Positions 39,172-48,852 of a stretch of DNA of 64,000 nt are shown piece by piece (position 1 is the first letter of the stretch; each line of letters begins with the position of its first letter). The translations under genes and the position numbers were made by a program. The notes under the pieces were generated by a model, which made no database searches, had not been told where the DNA came from, and saw nothing but the letters and a program-made list of their open reading frames with translations. Location: NCBI GenBank assembly GCA_003104905.1, contig PQAS01000053.1, positions 1 to 64,000 of the forward strand, in the 5' to 3' direction. Source of the stretch: Candidatus Methanoperedentaceae archaeon. GTDB taxonomy: Archaea; Halobacteriota; Methanosarcinia; Methanosarcinales; Methanoperedenaceae.

Positions 39172-40079
39172 TGGAATTCTGGAGTAAGGTTTTGCTCCTT
39201 GCAGTCCTTTTAGATATCGTATTCGGGGAGATGCCTGCGCGTTTTCATCCCGTCGTATGGATGGGAAAACTGATCAGCCTTTTCATGGGCGCTGCTCCTT
39301 GCCGGCACAGGAAATTATATGGTTTGTGTATGGTGATTTTTTGTGTAGGGATAACGGTTTTGCTGGCAAGCTTGCTTATCGGACCAGGTATTTTAGGATT
39401 GGTAATCACGGCATATTTCTTAAAATCCAGCTTTTCCATTCGAATGCTGCTTATTTCTGCCATAGGGATACAAAAAGACCTTGATGCAGGAATGATCGAA
39501 AAAGTAAGACGCGACTTGAAAATCTTTGTGGGAAGGGATACCTCAGAGCTCAATTCGCACCAATCAGCTTCAGCAGTTATTGAATCACTGGCAGAGAGTT
39601 TTGTAGACGGTGTATTATCGCCATTATTTTATTTTCTATTGTTTGGTCTTCCGGGCGCCCTTGCTTATCGCATGATAAATACGCTCGATTCCATGGTGGG
39701 TTATAAGAAAGAGCCTTTTTTGGAACTTGGATATGCGGCGGCAAAGCTTGATGACCTTGTCAACTGGATACCAGCGAGAATCTCCATTATGTTCCTATTT
39801 ATTGCATCGATTTTCTCTGGCAGGCCTTTCGATTCACTAAGAACATGTATCCGGGACCATAATAAGACCGCATCACCAAATTCAGGATGGGCGATGGCTG
39901 CTGTTTCAGGTGCAATGAATGTAAGGCTTGAGAAAGCCGGATACCATGTATTGGGGACTAAATATCCACCGCCAGAGACTTCACAAATTCGAAAGACGGT
40001 CTTCATGATAAGTTATTCATCATTGTTGGTGATCGGAGTAATATTCTTTATAGGGAAGATACCCTTAGTTCCTTTTTAA
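39168..40079 (+). CDS. cbiB: Adenosylcobinamide-phosphate synthase CbiB
   Basis: A 303-aa integral membrane protein that attaches aminopropanol phosphate to adenosylcobyric acid. Family motifs: [11 protein letters not shown] near the N-terminus, [32 protein letters not shown] and PNSGWAMAA. Several hydrophobic helices are visible. The start overlaps the cobD stop by 4 nt (ATGA). Length matches the family. Confidence 0.95.
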   Translation: MMEFWSKVLLLAVLLDIVFGEMPARFHPVVWMGKLISLFMGAAPCRHRKLYGLCMVIFCVGITVLLASLLIGPGILGLVITAYFLKSSFSIRMLLISAIGIQKDLDAGMIEKVRRDLKIFVGRDTSELNSHQSASAVIESLAESFVDGVLSPLFYFLLFGLPGALAYRMINTLDSMVGYKKEPFLELGYAAAKLDDLVNWIPARISIMFLFIASIFSGRPFDSLRTCIRDHNKTASPNSGWAMAAVSGAMNVRLEKAGYHVLGTKYPPPETSQIRKTVFMISYSSLLVIGVIFFIGKIPLVPF

Positions 40080-40094
40080 ATATAGGAGAAAATC

Positions 40095-40694
40095 ATGAAA
40101 TTATCTAATATCAAAAATGAAAAAAAGAAAAAAAACGGAGATGTTGATAATTCCTATACCATAGGTATTATGAAAGTACTTGAAGAATCAAATCTCTCGG
40201 AAGAAGTGCTGGTTTTGGCAGCTATGGAACTTTACGTGCCCCATCCCGGAGTTGAAACACAGAAGATTGCAGAGTCTGTTTTCAGGAGGGAGTTAAAACA
40301 TGCGCTTTCGGACCCGAACCTGTGTATTTTATTATACGCAGGCATGCTTCTGGAAAAAGCCGGAGAGAAAGGCGAGCTTCCGGGTATGAACAAAGAGACT
40401 TTCAATAAGGACCTGACATTCCTGATAGTGGATGAAGTGATCGGGATGAGTATTGCAAAATACATCAGTGGTGACAAAGGGATCTTTGAATACGTGAGAT
40501 TTGACAAATTAAAACCCGGCATATTATCAAAACTGGGGCCTTTCATGGATGATGTTATTGCAGGACTCATTGGCGGAGCATCCGCGAATATGTATTCAAG
40601 AGGGAAGGACTACGGCCATGAAAAAAAGAAAGCAAAAAAAACAAAAGCTAGAAAGGCATTGAATAAGTCAAAATCAGGCGGTTTCGCCGGATGA
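40095..40694 (+). CDS. cobZ: Alpha-ribazole-5'-phosphate phosphatase CobZ
   Basis: A 199-aa protein of the archaeal CobZ type (PgpA-related fold), the non-orthologous replacement for bacterial CobC. Typical segments are VLAAMELYVPHPGVET, LTFLIVDEVIGMSIAKYI and GPFMDDVIAGLIGG. The last 25 residues are a Lys-rich tail. It removes phosphate in nucleotide-loop assembly. Position between cbiB and cobS supports the call. The start of cobS overlaps by 4 nt. Confidence 0.88.
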   Translation: MKLSNIKNEKKKKNGDVDNSYTIGIMKVLEESNLSEEVLVLAAMELYVPHPGVETQKIAESVFRRELKHALSDPNLCILLYAGMLLEKAGEKGELPGMNKETFNKDLTFLIVDEVIGMSIAKYISGDKGIFEYVRFDKLKPGILSKLGPFMDDVIAGLIGGASANMYSRGKDYGHEKKKAKKTKARKALNKSKSGGFAG

Positions 40695-41455
40695 GAGATT
40701 TCATATTAGCCCTTCGAAATGGTTTTGGTTTTCTTTCTACGATACCCGTGGGTATAACCATGGAGGGGATCGAAAACCTGATGAAGCACATATATCTTTT
40801 TCCAGTAGTGGGTACCGTTATTGGAATAATTCTTGCATTTTTTGTGATCGCATTAACTTCATTATCTGTATTTTCTCCATTAATGATCCCATTGTTTGTT
40901 ATCGTATTGATCTATTATATTACAGGATTCAATCATATTGACGGGCTTGCTGATTTTGGCGACGGTTTAGCCGCTCACGGAACAAAAGATAAAAAGATCG
41001 CTGCCATGCGTGATACAGCTATCGGTACCGGAGGCATTGTTTTTTGTATGATTGCTCTTATTGGCCTCTTCGTATCCCTTGAATCTATCCGGGAATCAGA
41101 ATTTTTCTTACCTTTTGCATTGATAGTGGCAGAAACGAGTGCCAAGCAATCCATGGTAACTGTTGCTGCTTTTGGCAGGAGCCTGCATGCAGGTTTCGGG
41201 GCAATGACAGTTAATAATACAAAGCCATCCGATCTGATTCTTGGAACTGTTTTTTCGGCAGCGGTATGTTATGTTGCTCTCGGGGTCATGGGTCTTTCTG
41301 CCTTCATAGTATCCCAATTGGCAGGACTTCTTGTTCTTAATACCGCCAACCGCCATTTCGGAGGCGTGAGCGGAGATGTTGTGGGCGCGTCAAACGAGAT
41401 CGGACGCCTTGCAGCCCTGCTTTATATCGGAGGTATTGGATGGACGCTGTTGTAA
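40691..41455 (+). CDS. cobS: Cobalamin synthase CobS
   Basis: A 254-aa polytopic membrane protein joining adenosyl-GDP-cobinamide to alpha-ribazole (phosphate). Motifs: LSTIPVG, GFNHIDGLADFGDGL (acidic metal site), AMRDTAIGTGG, and FGGVSGDVVGASNEI. About six hydrophobic helices. Overlaps cobZ by 4 nt and cobY by 16 nt. Confidence 0.95.
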   Translation: MRDFILALRNGFGFLSTIPVGITMEGIENLMKHIYLFPVVGTVIGIILAFFVIALTSLSVFSPLMIPLFVIVLIYYITGFNHIDGLADFGDGLAAHGTKDKKIAAMRDTAIGTGGIVFCMIALIGLFVSLESIRESEFFLPFALIVAETSAKQSMVTVAAFGRSLHAGFGAMTVNNTKPSDLILGTVFSAAVCYVALGVMGLSAFIVSQLAGLLVLNTANRHFGGVSGDVVGASNEIGRLAALLYIGGIGWTLL

Positions 41456-42057
41456 TGGCCGGTGGTATGGGAAAACGCCTCGGAAAAAATGAAAAACCTC
41501 TCACCCCCCTTTACGGTAAACCATTGATACAATATGTACTCGAAGCGCTTCTTGGTTCCAGGAACATCGAACGCATTTTTGTGGCCACCTCACCACGAGT
41601 GAAACTAACCGATGAATGGCTGGATGATTTTAAGAAAGACCTTGATAAAGTTGAAATTATTCATACCCAGGGCGCAGGTTTTGTTCATGATATGATAGCA
41701 ACAGTTGAAGAAGCAGGCATCCAGGGGCATGTTCTCATCATGATGGCCGACCTTCCCCTTGTCACGAGCGGACTTATAGACAGGATAATCGAAAAATATT
41801 ATGAGGTAAAGACCCCTGCACTTTCGGTCCACATGAAACTTGATGTATTCACAAGCCTAGGCCTGAGACCGGATACTGTTTTTCATAAGAATAGTGATTT
41901 CATCGTCCCGTGCGGGATAAATATCCTTGATGCAGGAAGTATTCACAATGAGCAGGAGGATTATAACCTGATACTTGAAGATGAGGAACTGGCGATTAAT
42001 GTTAATTCACCCGGGGATTTGGATGTTTGTGAGAAGGTCATAAAGAAAAAAAGATAA
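41440..42057 (+). CDS. cobY: GTP:adenosylcobinamide-phosphate guanylyltransferase CobY
   Basis: A 205-aa archaeal nucleotidyltransferase replacing bacterial CobU. The GTP-binding MAGGMGKRLGKNEKPL stands at the very N-terminus, with MADLPLV as the metal-binding acidic site. It activates adenosylcobinamide phosphate for CobS. Last gene of the cobamide operon; it overlaps the 3' end of cobS by 16 nt and ends directly against a convergent gene. Confidence 0.95.
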   Translation: MDAVVMAGGMGKRLGKNEKPLTPLYGKPLIQYVLEALLGSRNIERIFVATSPRVKLTDEWLDDFKKDLDKVEIIHTQGAGFVHDMIATVEEAGIQGHVLIMMADLPLVTSGLIDRIIEKYYEVKTPALSVHMKLDVFTSLGLRPDTVFHKNSDFIVPCGINILDAGSIHNEQEDYNLILEDEELAINVNSPGDLDVCEKVIKKKR

Positions 42058-42807
42058 TCAGCCTATATAACTCAAATCCTCATCATTTTTTCTCTTTTCA
42101 TTTATCTCTTTTAAATGTTTCTTTAAGCTGTCATCGAATTTTTTTACTTCAAGCTCAATTTTGCCCAGGTCAATATCGACCTTCAATATCTCGGATACTT
42201 TTTTTATCCCTGCGTAACATGCCTTTATATCCAGGGCTTCCGGAAAAGCCGTCTCGCAAAGAAGAGAGATCCCATTTATTCCATTGAGCTTTGCATATTC
42301 GATCACAACCCCGTTAACACCGCTGATTTGAAGCTGGCCGTCCGCTTTTTTTATCCCTTTGCTCTCAAGGAAACTTAATAGTTCGATCGATGTTGCAACT
42401 CCTGATACTTCCGGTTCTTCAACATATTTATTTATGTGTGTGGCAATTACCGTATAGATAGTTTCAACACCACATAGCTTTGCAGCCTCCACAATTTTTA
42501 CAGCAAGCTCATTATCTTTTTCAGCAGTGCCAAATTGCATCTCACCTGAGAACAGGATGAGGTTTTTTTCCTTCGAAAAGTAAAATTTGAATGGACTGGC
42601 ATCCCTGTCCATAGGTATTACAAGGCCTTTATCAAAACAGGCAACTGAAGGTGAAAGATAAGGAACATGGATATCAGCGAGTAATTCCGGTTTTAAACCG
42701 TCCATAAAATAGTCAATAGTATTCTTGGCTACCATTCCCATACCCGGAAGGCCCACTAACATGCGAGGTTTATCCATTTCCAGTTTATTATGAAATCTTA
42801 TATCCAT
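42058..42807 (-). CDS. PAC2-family protein (proteasome assembly chaperone-like)
   Basis: A 249-aa protein with the PAC2 N-terminus RMLVGLPGMGMVAKNTIDYF and VETIYTVIATHIN; the C-terminal 40 residues are a Lys/Glu helix. Archaeal PAC2-family proteins are related to proteasome assembly chaperones, but activity is unproven in most cases. PAN lies 8 kb away. It ends base-to-base with cobY (convergent). Confidence 0.85.
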   Translation of the reverse strand: MDIRFHNKLEMDKPRMLVGLPGMGMVAKNTIDYFMDGLKPELLADIHVPYLSPSVACFDKGLVIPMDRDASPFKFYFSKEKNLILFSGEMQFGTAEKDNELAVKIVEAAKLCGVETIYTVIATHINKYVEEPEVSGVATSIELLSFLESKGIKKADGQLQISGVNGVVIEYAKLNGINGISLLCETAFPEALDIKACYAGIKKVSEILKVDIDLGKIELEVKKFDDSLKKHLKEINEKRKNDEDLSYIG

Positions 42808-42963
42808 AGTTTCACATTTCGAAAAGGCAGAATTTATTTTTTTTCTTCCTTAATACGTCATCATATTTTAGGATACCTGCTAAAGTTGAGCGATTTCCAA
42901 CCTTCCGGTTTTTCCATATATTTATCCTCGTGAGGGTAAAAAAGACCTCCAGGGACGAGTAGT

Positions 42964-43668
42964 TCACTTCTTCTTGCAATAATATACTGCGAAAAAATCA
43001 TCCTTATGACGAATATCAAATTTAAATCCTGATTTATGGAGCATTTCCTCTATTATCCAATCGAAGGTTGAATATTCTTCCTTAATATGCATTTGCGCTT
43101 CCTGTGCGAAATTTATTCCCACTTTTTCTTTCATAGTTTCAATCCAACTGTCGATTTTAGAATCATATTCTTCAATCGGGAATGAAAAAACGACATCACC
43201 TAAATAAAAAGTCCCGTCATTCTTAAGCAATTTATAGATTCTTTTTAGGGCTATCATTTTCCAGAAGTCCGGCAAATGATGCAATGCAATATTCGAAACA
43301 ATCATATCCAGAGGATATCCGTTATGCTCATAGCTTAAAAAGCCTGCCTGAGAATATGAAATATTACTAATTCCCATTTTTTGTGCTTTTTGTTTTGCAT
43401 AAGCTATCATTGCAGATGAAACATCGATAGCATATACGTTATTGCAGTGCTTTGCCGCTTCAATTGCAAAATTACCTGTTCCCGTACCGATTTCAAGTAA
43501 TGAATGTTCTCTCCTTAAGCCTATAGCTTCAATTATATCAGCTGCTTCTTTTGTAACATCTCTAAATTTTGCCATCTGCATATCATATGCCTGAACATTT
43601 GAAATATCCTGATAGTCCGTACCAACTTGAACAGTTTCATCATATAGCCATTTTGCATTTGATTTCAT
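42964..43668 (-). CDS. Class I SAM-dependent methyltransferase
   Basis: A 234-aa protein with motif I LLEIGTGTGNFAIEAA (near residue 57), acidic motif NVYAIDVS, and IVSNIALHHLPD for post-motif II. It belongs to the broad methyltransferase type 11/25 group; the substrate cannot be told. Stands alone on the minus strand upstream of the repeat element at 43778. Confidence 0.85.
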   Translation of the reverse strand: MKSNAKWLYDETVQVGTDYQDISNVQAYDMQMAKFRDVTKEAADIIEAIGLRREHSLLEIGTGTGNFAIEAAKHCNNVYAIDVSSAMIAYAKQKAQKMGISNISYSQAGFLSYEHNGYPLDMIVSNIALHHLPDFWKMIALKRIYKLLKNDGTFYLGDVVFSFPIEEYDSKIDSWIETMKEKVGINFAQEAQMHIKEEYSTFDWIIEEMLHKSGFKFDIRHKDDFFAVYYCKKK

Positions 43669-43777
43669 TTGCCACCTAATGTCAAGTCGAATTTCGCTTA
43701 ACTTTGTTATATGAATTAAATATATATTGCTGATTCTTCTCTACTACCTCTACCCCAAAGTATAAAAAGAGCAATTT

Positions 43778-43952
43778 CCTAAATTCCCGTTGGTTTAGGC
43801 ACTATAAAAACCGCAGACGAACGCAAATAAAGGCAGATGCGTAGCCATTAATCTGCGTTCATCTGTGTTTATCTGCGGTTCCTTTTTTTTGATTAACCAA
43901 TTTTGGTGTGATCTGCTGTCAAATCATAGTGCCTAAAGCCAGGGAATTTAGG
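43778..43952. repeat. Nested miniature element with CCTAAATTCCC ends (175 bp)
   Basis: Outer arms CCTAAATTCCC (43778-43788) and GGGAATTTAGG (43942-43952). Inner arms GGTTTAGGCACTAT (43792-43805) and ATAGTGCCTAAAGCC (43926-43940). The core (about 43808-43882) is a long imperfect hairpin made of GCAGATRAAC-type modules. AATTT flanks both ends (43773-43777, 43953-43957), like a short target duplication. No coding capacity. The rest of the 417-bp gap 43669-44085 is AT-rich, with a TATA-like ATATATAAATAG near 44020-44031. Confidence 0.8.
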
Positions 43953-44085
43953 AATTTTCCATCATCATAATATAAAATAATAATAATTATAACAATAAGC
44001 ATTTTTTTTCTAGAATATATATATAAATAGAGCGGTTATAATTGTATAATGCCCCCAGAGGGCAAGAAAATAGGAGAAGATTAAA

Positions 44086-44178
44086 ATGAAGACCGAAAAA
44101 AAATATAGCCAGAAAAAGAATGATGAAGAAAAATTAGCAGAAAAGATGTTTAAGAAAGCACCGATGTGGGCCTTCTAA
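44086..44178 (+). CDS. Small charged protein, 30 aa
   Basis: MKTEKKYSQKKNDEEKLAEK followed by MFKKAPMWAF. TAGGAGAAG lies 6 nt before the ATG and a TATA-like sequence about 55 nt upstream. Half the residues are Lys or Glu, with a short hydrophobic end. It precedes the UbiA gene by 11 nt; it could be a small functional protein or a leader peptide for it. Confidence 0.5.
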   Translation: MKTEKKYSQKKNDEEKLAEKMFKKAPMWAF

Positions 44179-44189
44179 AATTGATTAAT

Positions 44190-45089
44190 ATGGGCTGGAT
44201 GAAAATTGTTGCACTACTGAAGTTGTGCAACACTCCAGCCACAATTTACTCCCCTTTTCCTCTCTTTGCCATTTCACTTTTCTTATTATCGCGTAAAGAG
44301 TTGTCAATATATGACCTTCCCATTATGTTTGCCGGAATAGTTGTTTCATGGCTTCTGGCTTTTCCTTCAAATTTATGGAACCATTGCAATGATTTAAAAG
44401 AAGATAAAGCGGCTGGCAAAAAAACAATCCTGACCCAGGACGCTTCGATGCAAAAAAAAGCTGTTTTTATCGCAGTCCTGCTTTATGCCTGCTCTATGCT
44501 CTTTGTTTATTATTTATCAAATGAATTTAAACGACCGATTTACCTGTATACCCTTGTCTGGATTATTTTCACCTGGTGGTATTCAGATAATTTGATTCTT
44601 AAGAAAGTGATTGGTTTTAGATTGAAAGACCATTATTTGGGTGAGCTTTTTGCTTATAGCATATCAATGCCGATGTACACTTTAAGCGTATGGCTTGTGT
44701 ATACAGATTTAAATTTGAAAGGAGTTATAATTACTGTAGCTGTCTTTTTCTTTAGCATATCGGCACTGCTATTAAAAGATTTAAAAGATATATCCGGAGA
44801 TAAGAAAGCCGGTCTAAAAACCTTTGGGGTCGTTTTCCTTCCCTCTCAACTTGTACGATATTCCTCCTACCTTATGGTTTTATATTATCTTGTTTTATTG
44901 AATCTATTTACCCTGAACCCCGGTATTTTGATCATTACGATCCCATTTATTTACTTCTTAAAAAACACATTTATTCATATGTATAAGAAGAACTGGACTT
45001 TAGAATTAGGGGATTTCCCGGCGCTTAAAGGCATAGGCAATTCAATATATGCATCTTTTATTTTTATGGGATTGAGCCCATTGTTTTAG
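44190..45089 (+). CDS. UbiA-family prenyltransferase
   Basis: A 299-aa polytopic membrane protein. The first Asp-rich motif is NHCNDLKEDKAAGKKT, the second KDLKDISGDKKAGLKTF, which together bind Mg-prenyl diphosphate. About eight hydrophobic helices. UbiA enzymes attach prenyl chains in quinone, haem or archaeal lipid synthesis; methanophenazine or menaquinone-type lipid synthesis is possible here but unproven. The frame opens at a GTG at 44166 inside the small upstream gene; the ATG at 44190 is preferred. Ends overlap the convergent FIST gene by 4 nt. Confidence 0.88.
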   Translation: MGWMKIVALLKLCNTPATIYSPFPLFAISLFLLSRKELSIYDLPIMFAGIVVSWLLAFPSNLWNHCNDLKEDKAAGKKTILTQDASMQKKAVFIAVLLYACSMLFVYYLSNEFKRPIYLYTLVWIIFTWWYSDNLILKKVIGFRLKDHYLGELFAYSISMPMYTLSVWLVYTDLNLKGVIITVAVFFFSISALLLKDLKDISGDKKAGLKTFGVVFLPSQLVRYSSYLMVLYYLVLLNLFTLNPGILIITIPFIYFLKNTFIHMYKKNWTLELGDFPALKGIGNSIYASFIFMGLSPLF

Positions 45090-46467
45090 ATTTCCAGGCA
45101 GGTGCTTGTTCCAGCGCTCATGAAATAAGTATTATCGTTGGTTTCAGATAAATAATCTCTTAACCTGAATTCAGGTGGAATGTACGCTGAACCTGGTGCT
45201 GAGATTATTCCAAAATAATTATTGCCCAATAATTTATTCACTTTTTCTCTGTATTCAAATGTTTTATTTGAGAATGCTGCGATAGCTCCAACATCCATTG
45301 AAAAATAAACAAATCTGCCATCATTATGTTTCAGGTTATTTAAGCATGATATGTAGGCATCAAACTTATCATCGACAAGTTCATACACAAGAGCAACTTC
45401 TTCCGAATAATCTGAAATATCCAGATAAAAAGGAAACAATTCAAACGGAAAGTAGGATCCTATTCCAAGAAGAAATGCCCCATTTGTTTTTTTATTAAGA
45501 AATAATAGCTCATATGGCATTTGAGCTTTAAAATCTCCCTTATCAAGATGTTCATTCAAGTCTTTTGCTTTTTCATCGGAAATATATATTAAATTATTTA
45601 GAGCTTCTACCGGCGCCTTGCCGTCCAGCGAGATCAATATGTTTTTTTCAAATTTTGCTTTGAATTTCGTGATGACCTTGAATTCTTTATTTACTATTTG
45701 CCCGGTTTCCTCCAAAGTTTTGCCTTTCCGGGGAAAAATGTCGTCATAAACAGCATTAATATTCTTTTTCTCTATGCTAAGCGCGGCAATACCCCCATCG
45801 ATGTCCTTGAAATTACAGAATATGTTAGGGGAGTTGAATCTAACGTGAGTATGCATCACATTCATGCCCATAATAGGGACTTTATAATCTGTTTGTTTGG
45901 CGAAAATGTTTAAGATCAATGGGGATTGGTAAAAAATATTTTCTCTTTCGCAGTAGTCAGAGAATCTTCTCGCATATTCTTTCTGCTCCTTTAAATCCGC
46001 ATTTTTAGATTTTTTACTATAATAGAATCCCTCTGCAAAAAATTGAGCAAACTTAAGAGGGCCTGGAATGTGAATCATCGGAAAATGCAGTATAATAACT
46101 CCATTTTCACATTTTACTCTTTTTGCAAGTTTCTTTGCAGATTCAATTATGCCTTTGCCTTCGATCGCTTCTGCTCGTATCTTTGCGTCATCATCTGCGC
46201 ACAGCACCAGGGTCGCTCCATCAACCCTCATATCATCGGGGTAGATCATACCGTCTACGGATGCACCTATTTGAGGAATATCACCATATTCATCCTTTAA
46301 TATATCCAGCATTGACTGATATTTGCCATGATATTTTAAAGTGGCATAAAAAAATGCGAGCCCTGGAGTGAAATCCAGCTTCTTATGGGACTGGTCAATA
46401 ATATCATATACTGCCTCTCTGGGGCTCTTTTTATTACTGAATAGCGTGATAGATTTCGTTTTTTCAC
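45086..46467 (-). CDS. FIST domain sensory protein (5' end probably frameshifted)
   Basis: The FIST N and C domains are seen in IPQIGASVDGMIYPDD, HTHVRFNSPNIFC, and the C-terminal NNYFGIISAPGSAYIPPEF. FIST modules bind small ligands, perhaps amino acids. The first in-frame ATG (46312) would start inside the domain. Upstream, the same frame reads clear FIST N-terminal sequence (KSITLFSNKKSPREAVYDII) back to a TAG near 46480 without any ATG, GTG or TTG. One extra A in the A6 run at 46459-46464 would bring a GTG at 46467 into frame (VKKTKSITLF). I therefore place the start there and note a probable one-base deletion or sequence error. Confidence 0.72.
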
Positions 46468-46641
46468 CTGTTTTTGTTATCTAATATACAATATATAAGT
46501 ATATATATTTTACTGTATGATACTCATAATGATTAGTACAAGATTTGGCTCGTTTTTATGAAGTATTATATAATTTGAATCCACAGGTCTCACCTTGTGA
46601 GAATACAGGTTTTCAATACTCCAGGAAAAAAATGCACTTTT

Positions 46642-47349
46642 TCAATCACTCAAAGAATAAGTGACCATCTTTCTATCCAATCTCATATCCGCAGGATCAT
46701 CTTCCGCATCAAAGTGTGGAATTCCATATTCGTCATTCATTTTCAAAACCATGGTCTCAAAATCGGAACCTGCCATCAGTTCCCTTATCAGCACAACTGC
46801 CGGCCCGATAATCTTGTAATCACAAAACCATTTATGCAATATGAGGTCTACGCCTCCAACATATTTCCTGAAGACATCTTTATAATACATTTCACTCTTG
46901 CAGCAGTCAAGATAGTATAACTGGTATGGTTTTCTCTCCGGGCGATCAAATCCCTCTTTCATGGCATCCGTGAAGAAACTCACATCATCGCTCAGGCTCA
47001 GATGTTTGCCATATCCGGCATGTGTTTTAAGATATATGAGGTCTTCATTCGTCAGGCTTTCACGCCATATTTCCTGCACATCCCCCCCGAAATTGCGGCC
47101 AAGAAAAAGGCGGATCCTTGCACGTATGACTCTATTATTAAAATTGAATACTTTTTGATATTCCTCAAATCCACGTTTACTATCAGTCAAGGTAAGGCCG
47201 ATCAATCTCAGTCTTCGCCTGGCTTCAAGAAAGACCCCGTAGTCAAAAGTTGCACCAAGCGGATCAGGTCCGATAAGGAGGGTTCCGTTGAATTCGCCTT
47301 CGCTAAAAAGAATGTCGTATCGCGGGGCGGTCCTGTTTTTTCCTGGCAT
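46642..47349 (-). CDS. Hypothetical protein, 235 aa
   Basis: Soluble, basic and aromatic-rich. Features include RYDILFSEGEFNGTLLIGPD at the N-terminus, RARIRLFLGRNFGG, and YYLDCCKSEMYYKDVFRKY with a Cys pair. I do not recognise the family. It is divergent from the hdrBC gene with about 170 bp between. Possibly monocistronic. Confidence 0.6.
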   Translation of the reverse strand: MPGKNRTAPRYDILFSEGEFNGTLLIGPDPLGATFDYGVFLEARRRLRLIGLTLTDSKRGFEEYQKVFNFNNRVIRARIRLFLGRNFGGDVQEIWRESLTNEDLIYLKTHAGYGKHLSLSDDVSFFTDAMKEGFDRPERKPYQLYYLDCCKSEMYYKDVFRKYVGGVDLILHKWFCDYKIIGPAVVLIRELMAGSDFETMVLKMNDEYGIPHFDAEDDPADMRLDRKMVTYSLSD

Positions 47350-47522
47350 GTCTATTCATCCTTTGATTTTATTGGAATTTAACCCTGTTGCATTGAAATA
47401 ACGCAAACCCATCATTTTTATTCATATTGTCCATATAATATATCACCAGTATCCTTCCTATTCCTGAGTTAGATTTAAATACTATCACAGCTATGGTCAA
47501 CTTCCCTGACAAGAGGAAAAAA

Positions 47523-48851
47523 ATGGTCGAATATACGTTATTTTTAGGCTGTATCATACCTGCACGTTTTCCCTTTATGGAAAAATCAACCCGGCTTGTT
47601 TTATCCAGGCTTGGCTGCATTCTTCACGATCTTGAAGGAGCTACATGCTGCCCGACGAAAAGTATCATAAAACCGATCGGGGACCTGGCCTGGTACGTAA
47701 CAGCAGCGAGAAACCTGGCGCTGGCTGAAAAAGCGGGTCATGACCTCCTGGTTCCATGCAATGGTTGTTACAGCACACTAAAATCCGTGGAAGTCAAAAT
47801 GCGGGTAAATCCGGGGATTCGGAAGGAAGTGAACGCGCTTCTGGCATGTGCAGGACTGGAATACAGGGGAACAATAGGTGTTAAGCATCTTGTTGAGGTC
47901 CTTCATGATGAGCTCGGGATACCAAAGATCAAACAGCACTTAACAAAATCCTTTGAGGGTATCAGAATAGCATCCCATTATGGCTGCCACATGCTCAGAC
48001 CCAGTTCATCCATATTCTTTGATGACCCGAACAAACCAAAGAAATTCGATGCATTAATAGAAGCCCTGGGGGCAAAGAGCATTGATTATGAAACAAAAAT
48101 GCTGTGCTGCGGCGGCAACCTCAACACTTCCGATGAACCTGAGGAAGCAACAGCCCTGGCGCGTATGAAATTGAACGAACTAACAAAGAAAGCAGACGCA
48201 ATGGCGCTTACATGCCCTTCCTGCTTCATGCAATACGATTCACGCCAATACCTGATGAAAAAAACCGGGGAAAAATTGAACGTTCCAATCCTGTTTTATC
48301 CCGAATTGTTAGGACTTGCCATGGGTTTTTCAACACAGGAACTCGGAATGGAGATGCACAGGATCGATGCAGCGGAATTCCTGTCGAAATGGGATTCAAA
48401 ATATGAATATCTGAAGACATTAAAAGATGTGTTCGACGTGGGCTCCGTCCGTAAATGTTACGAGTGCGGCGCCTGTGTAAATGAATGCCCTGTTGTAAAA
48501 ATAAATCCCGATTTTAATCCCAATGTGATAATAGGCAGGCTCCTGTCGGGCGAACTCGAAGCTGTCATAGACTCCCATGATATTTGGCAATGCGTTGACT
48601 GTTATACCTGTTATGAACTCTGTCCACAGAAAATGGGGATGAATAAGATATTTGACAAACTAAAGCATATTGCTATTGAAAAGGGAAAAGGGCCAAAAAG
48701 CTTTACCGCAAGTATCGAAATGTTTAAAAAAGAAGGAAGGCTGGGTGAACCTTCCTCAGTGCGAAAGAAATTGAAACTGGCCGAACCACCAAAGAGCGGG
48801 GGAGAGGAATTGAAGAAATTACTTGATCATATTAATACAAAAGGAGAATAA
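47523..48851 (+). CDS. hdrBC: Fused heterodisulfide reductase HdrB-HdrC
   Basis: A 442-aa fusion. The HdrB part (about 1-290) holds both CCG domains, ligands of the noncubane 4Fe-4S clusters: FLGCIIPA, ATCCPTK, VPCNGC, then HYGCHMLRP, LCCGGN, CPSCFMQYD. The HdrC part (about 315-400) has two 4Fe-4S ligand sets, CYECGACVNECP and CVDCYTCYELCP. HdrBC reduces the CoM-S-S-CoB disulfide. An ATG at 47493 is possible, but AGAGGAAA stands before the ATG at 47523. No hdrA is in the window. It precedes the glutamate synthase genes with 1 nt between stop and start, so it is in the same operon. Confidence 0.9.
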   Translation: MVEYTLFLGCIIPARFPFMEKSTRLVLSRLGCILHDLEGATCCPTKSIIKPIGDLAWYVTAARNLALAEKAGHDLLVPCNGCYSTLKSVEVKMRVNPGIRKEVNALLACAGLEYRGTIGVKHLVEVLHDELGIPKIKQHLTKSFEGIRIASHYGCHMLRPSSSIFFDDPNKPKKFDALIEALGAKSIDYETKMLCCGGNLNTSDEPEEATALARMKLNELTKKADAMALTCPSCFMQYDSRQYLMKKTGEKLNVPILFYPELLGLAMGFSTQELGMEMHRIDAAEFLSKWDSKYEYLKTLKDVFDVGSVRKCYECGACVNECPVVKINPDFNPNVIIGRLLSGELEAVIDSHDIWQCVDCYTCYELCPQKMGMNKIFDKLKHIAIEKGKGPKSFTASIEMFKKEGRLGEPSSVRKKLKLAEPPKSGGEELKKLLDHINTKGE

Positions 48852-48852
48852 A

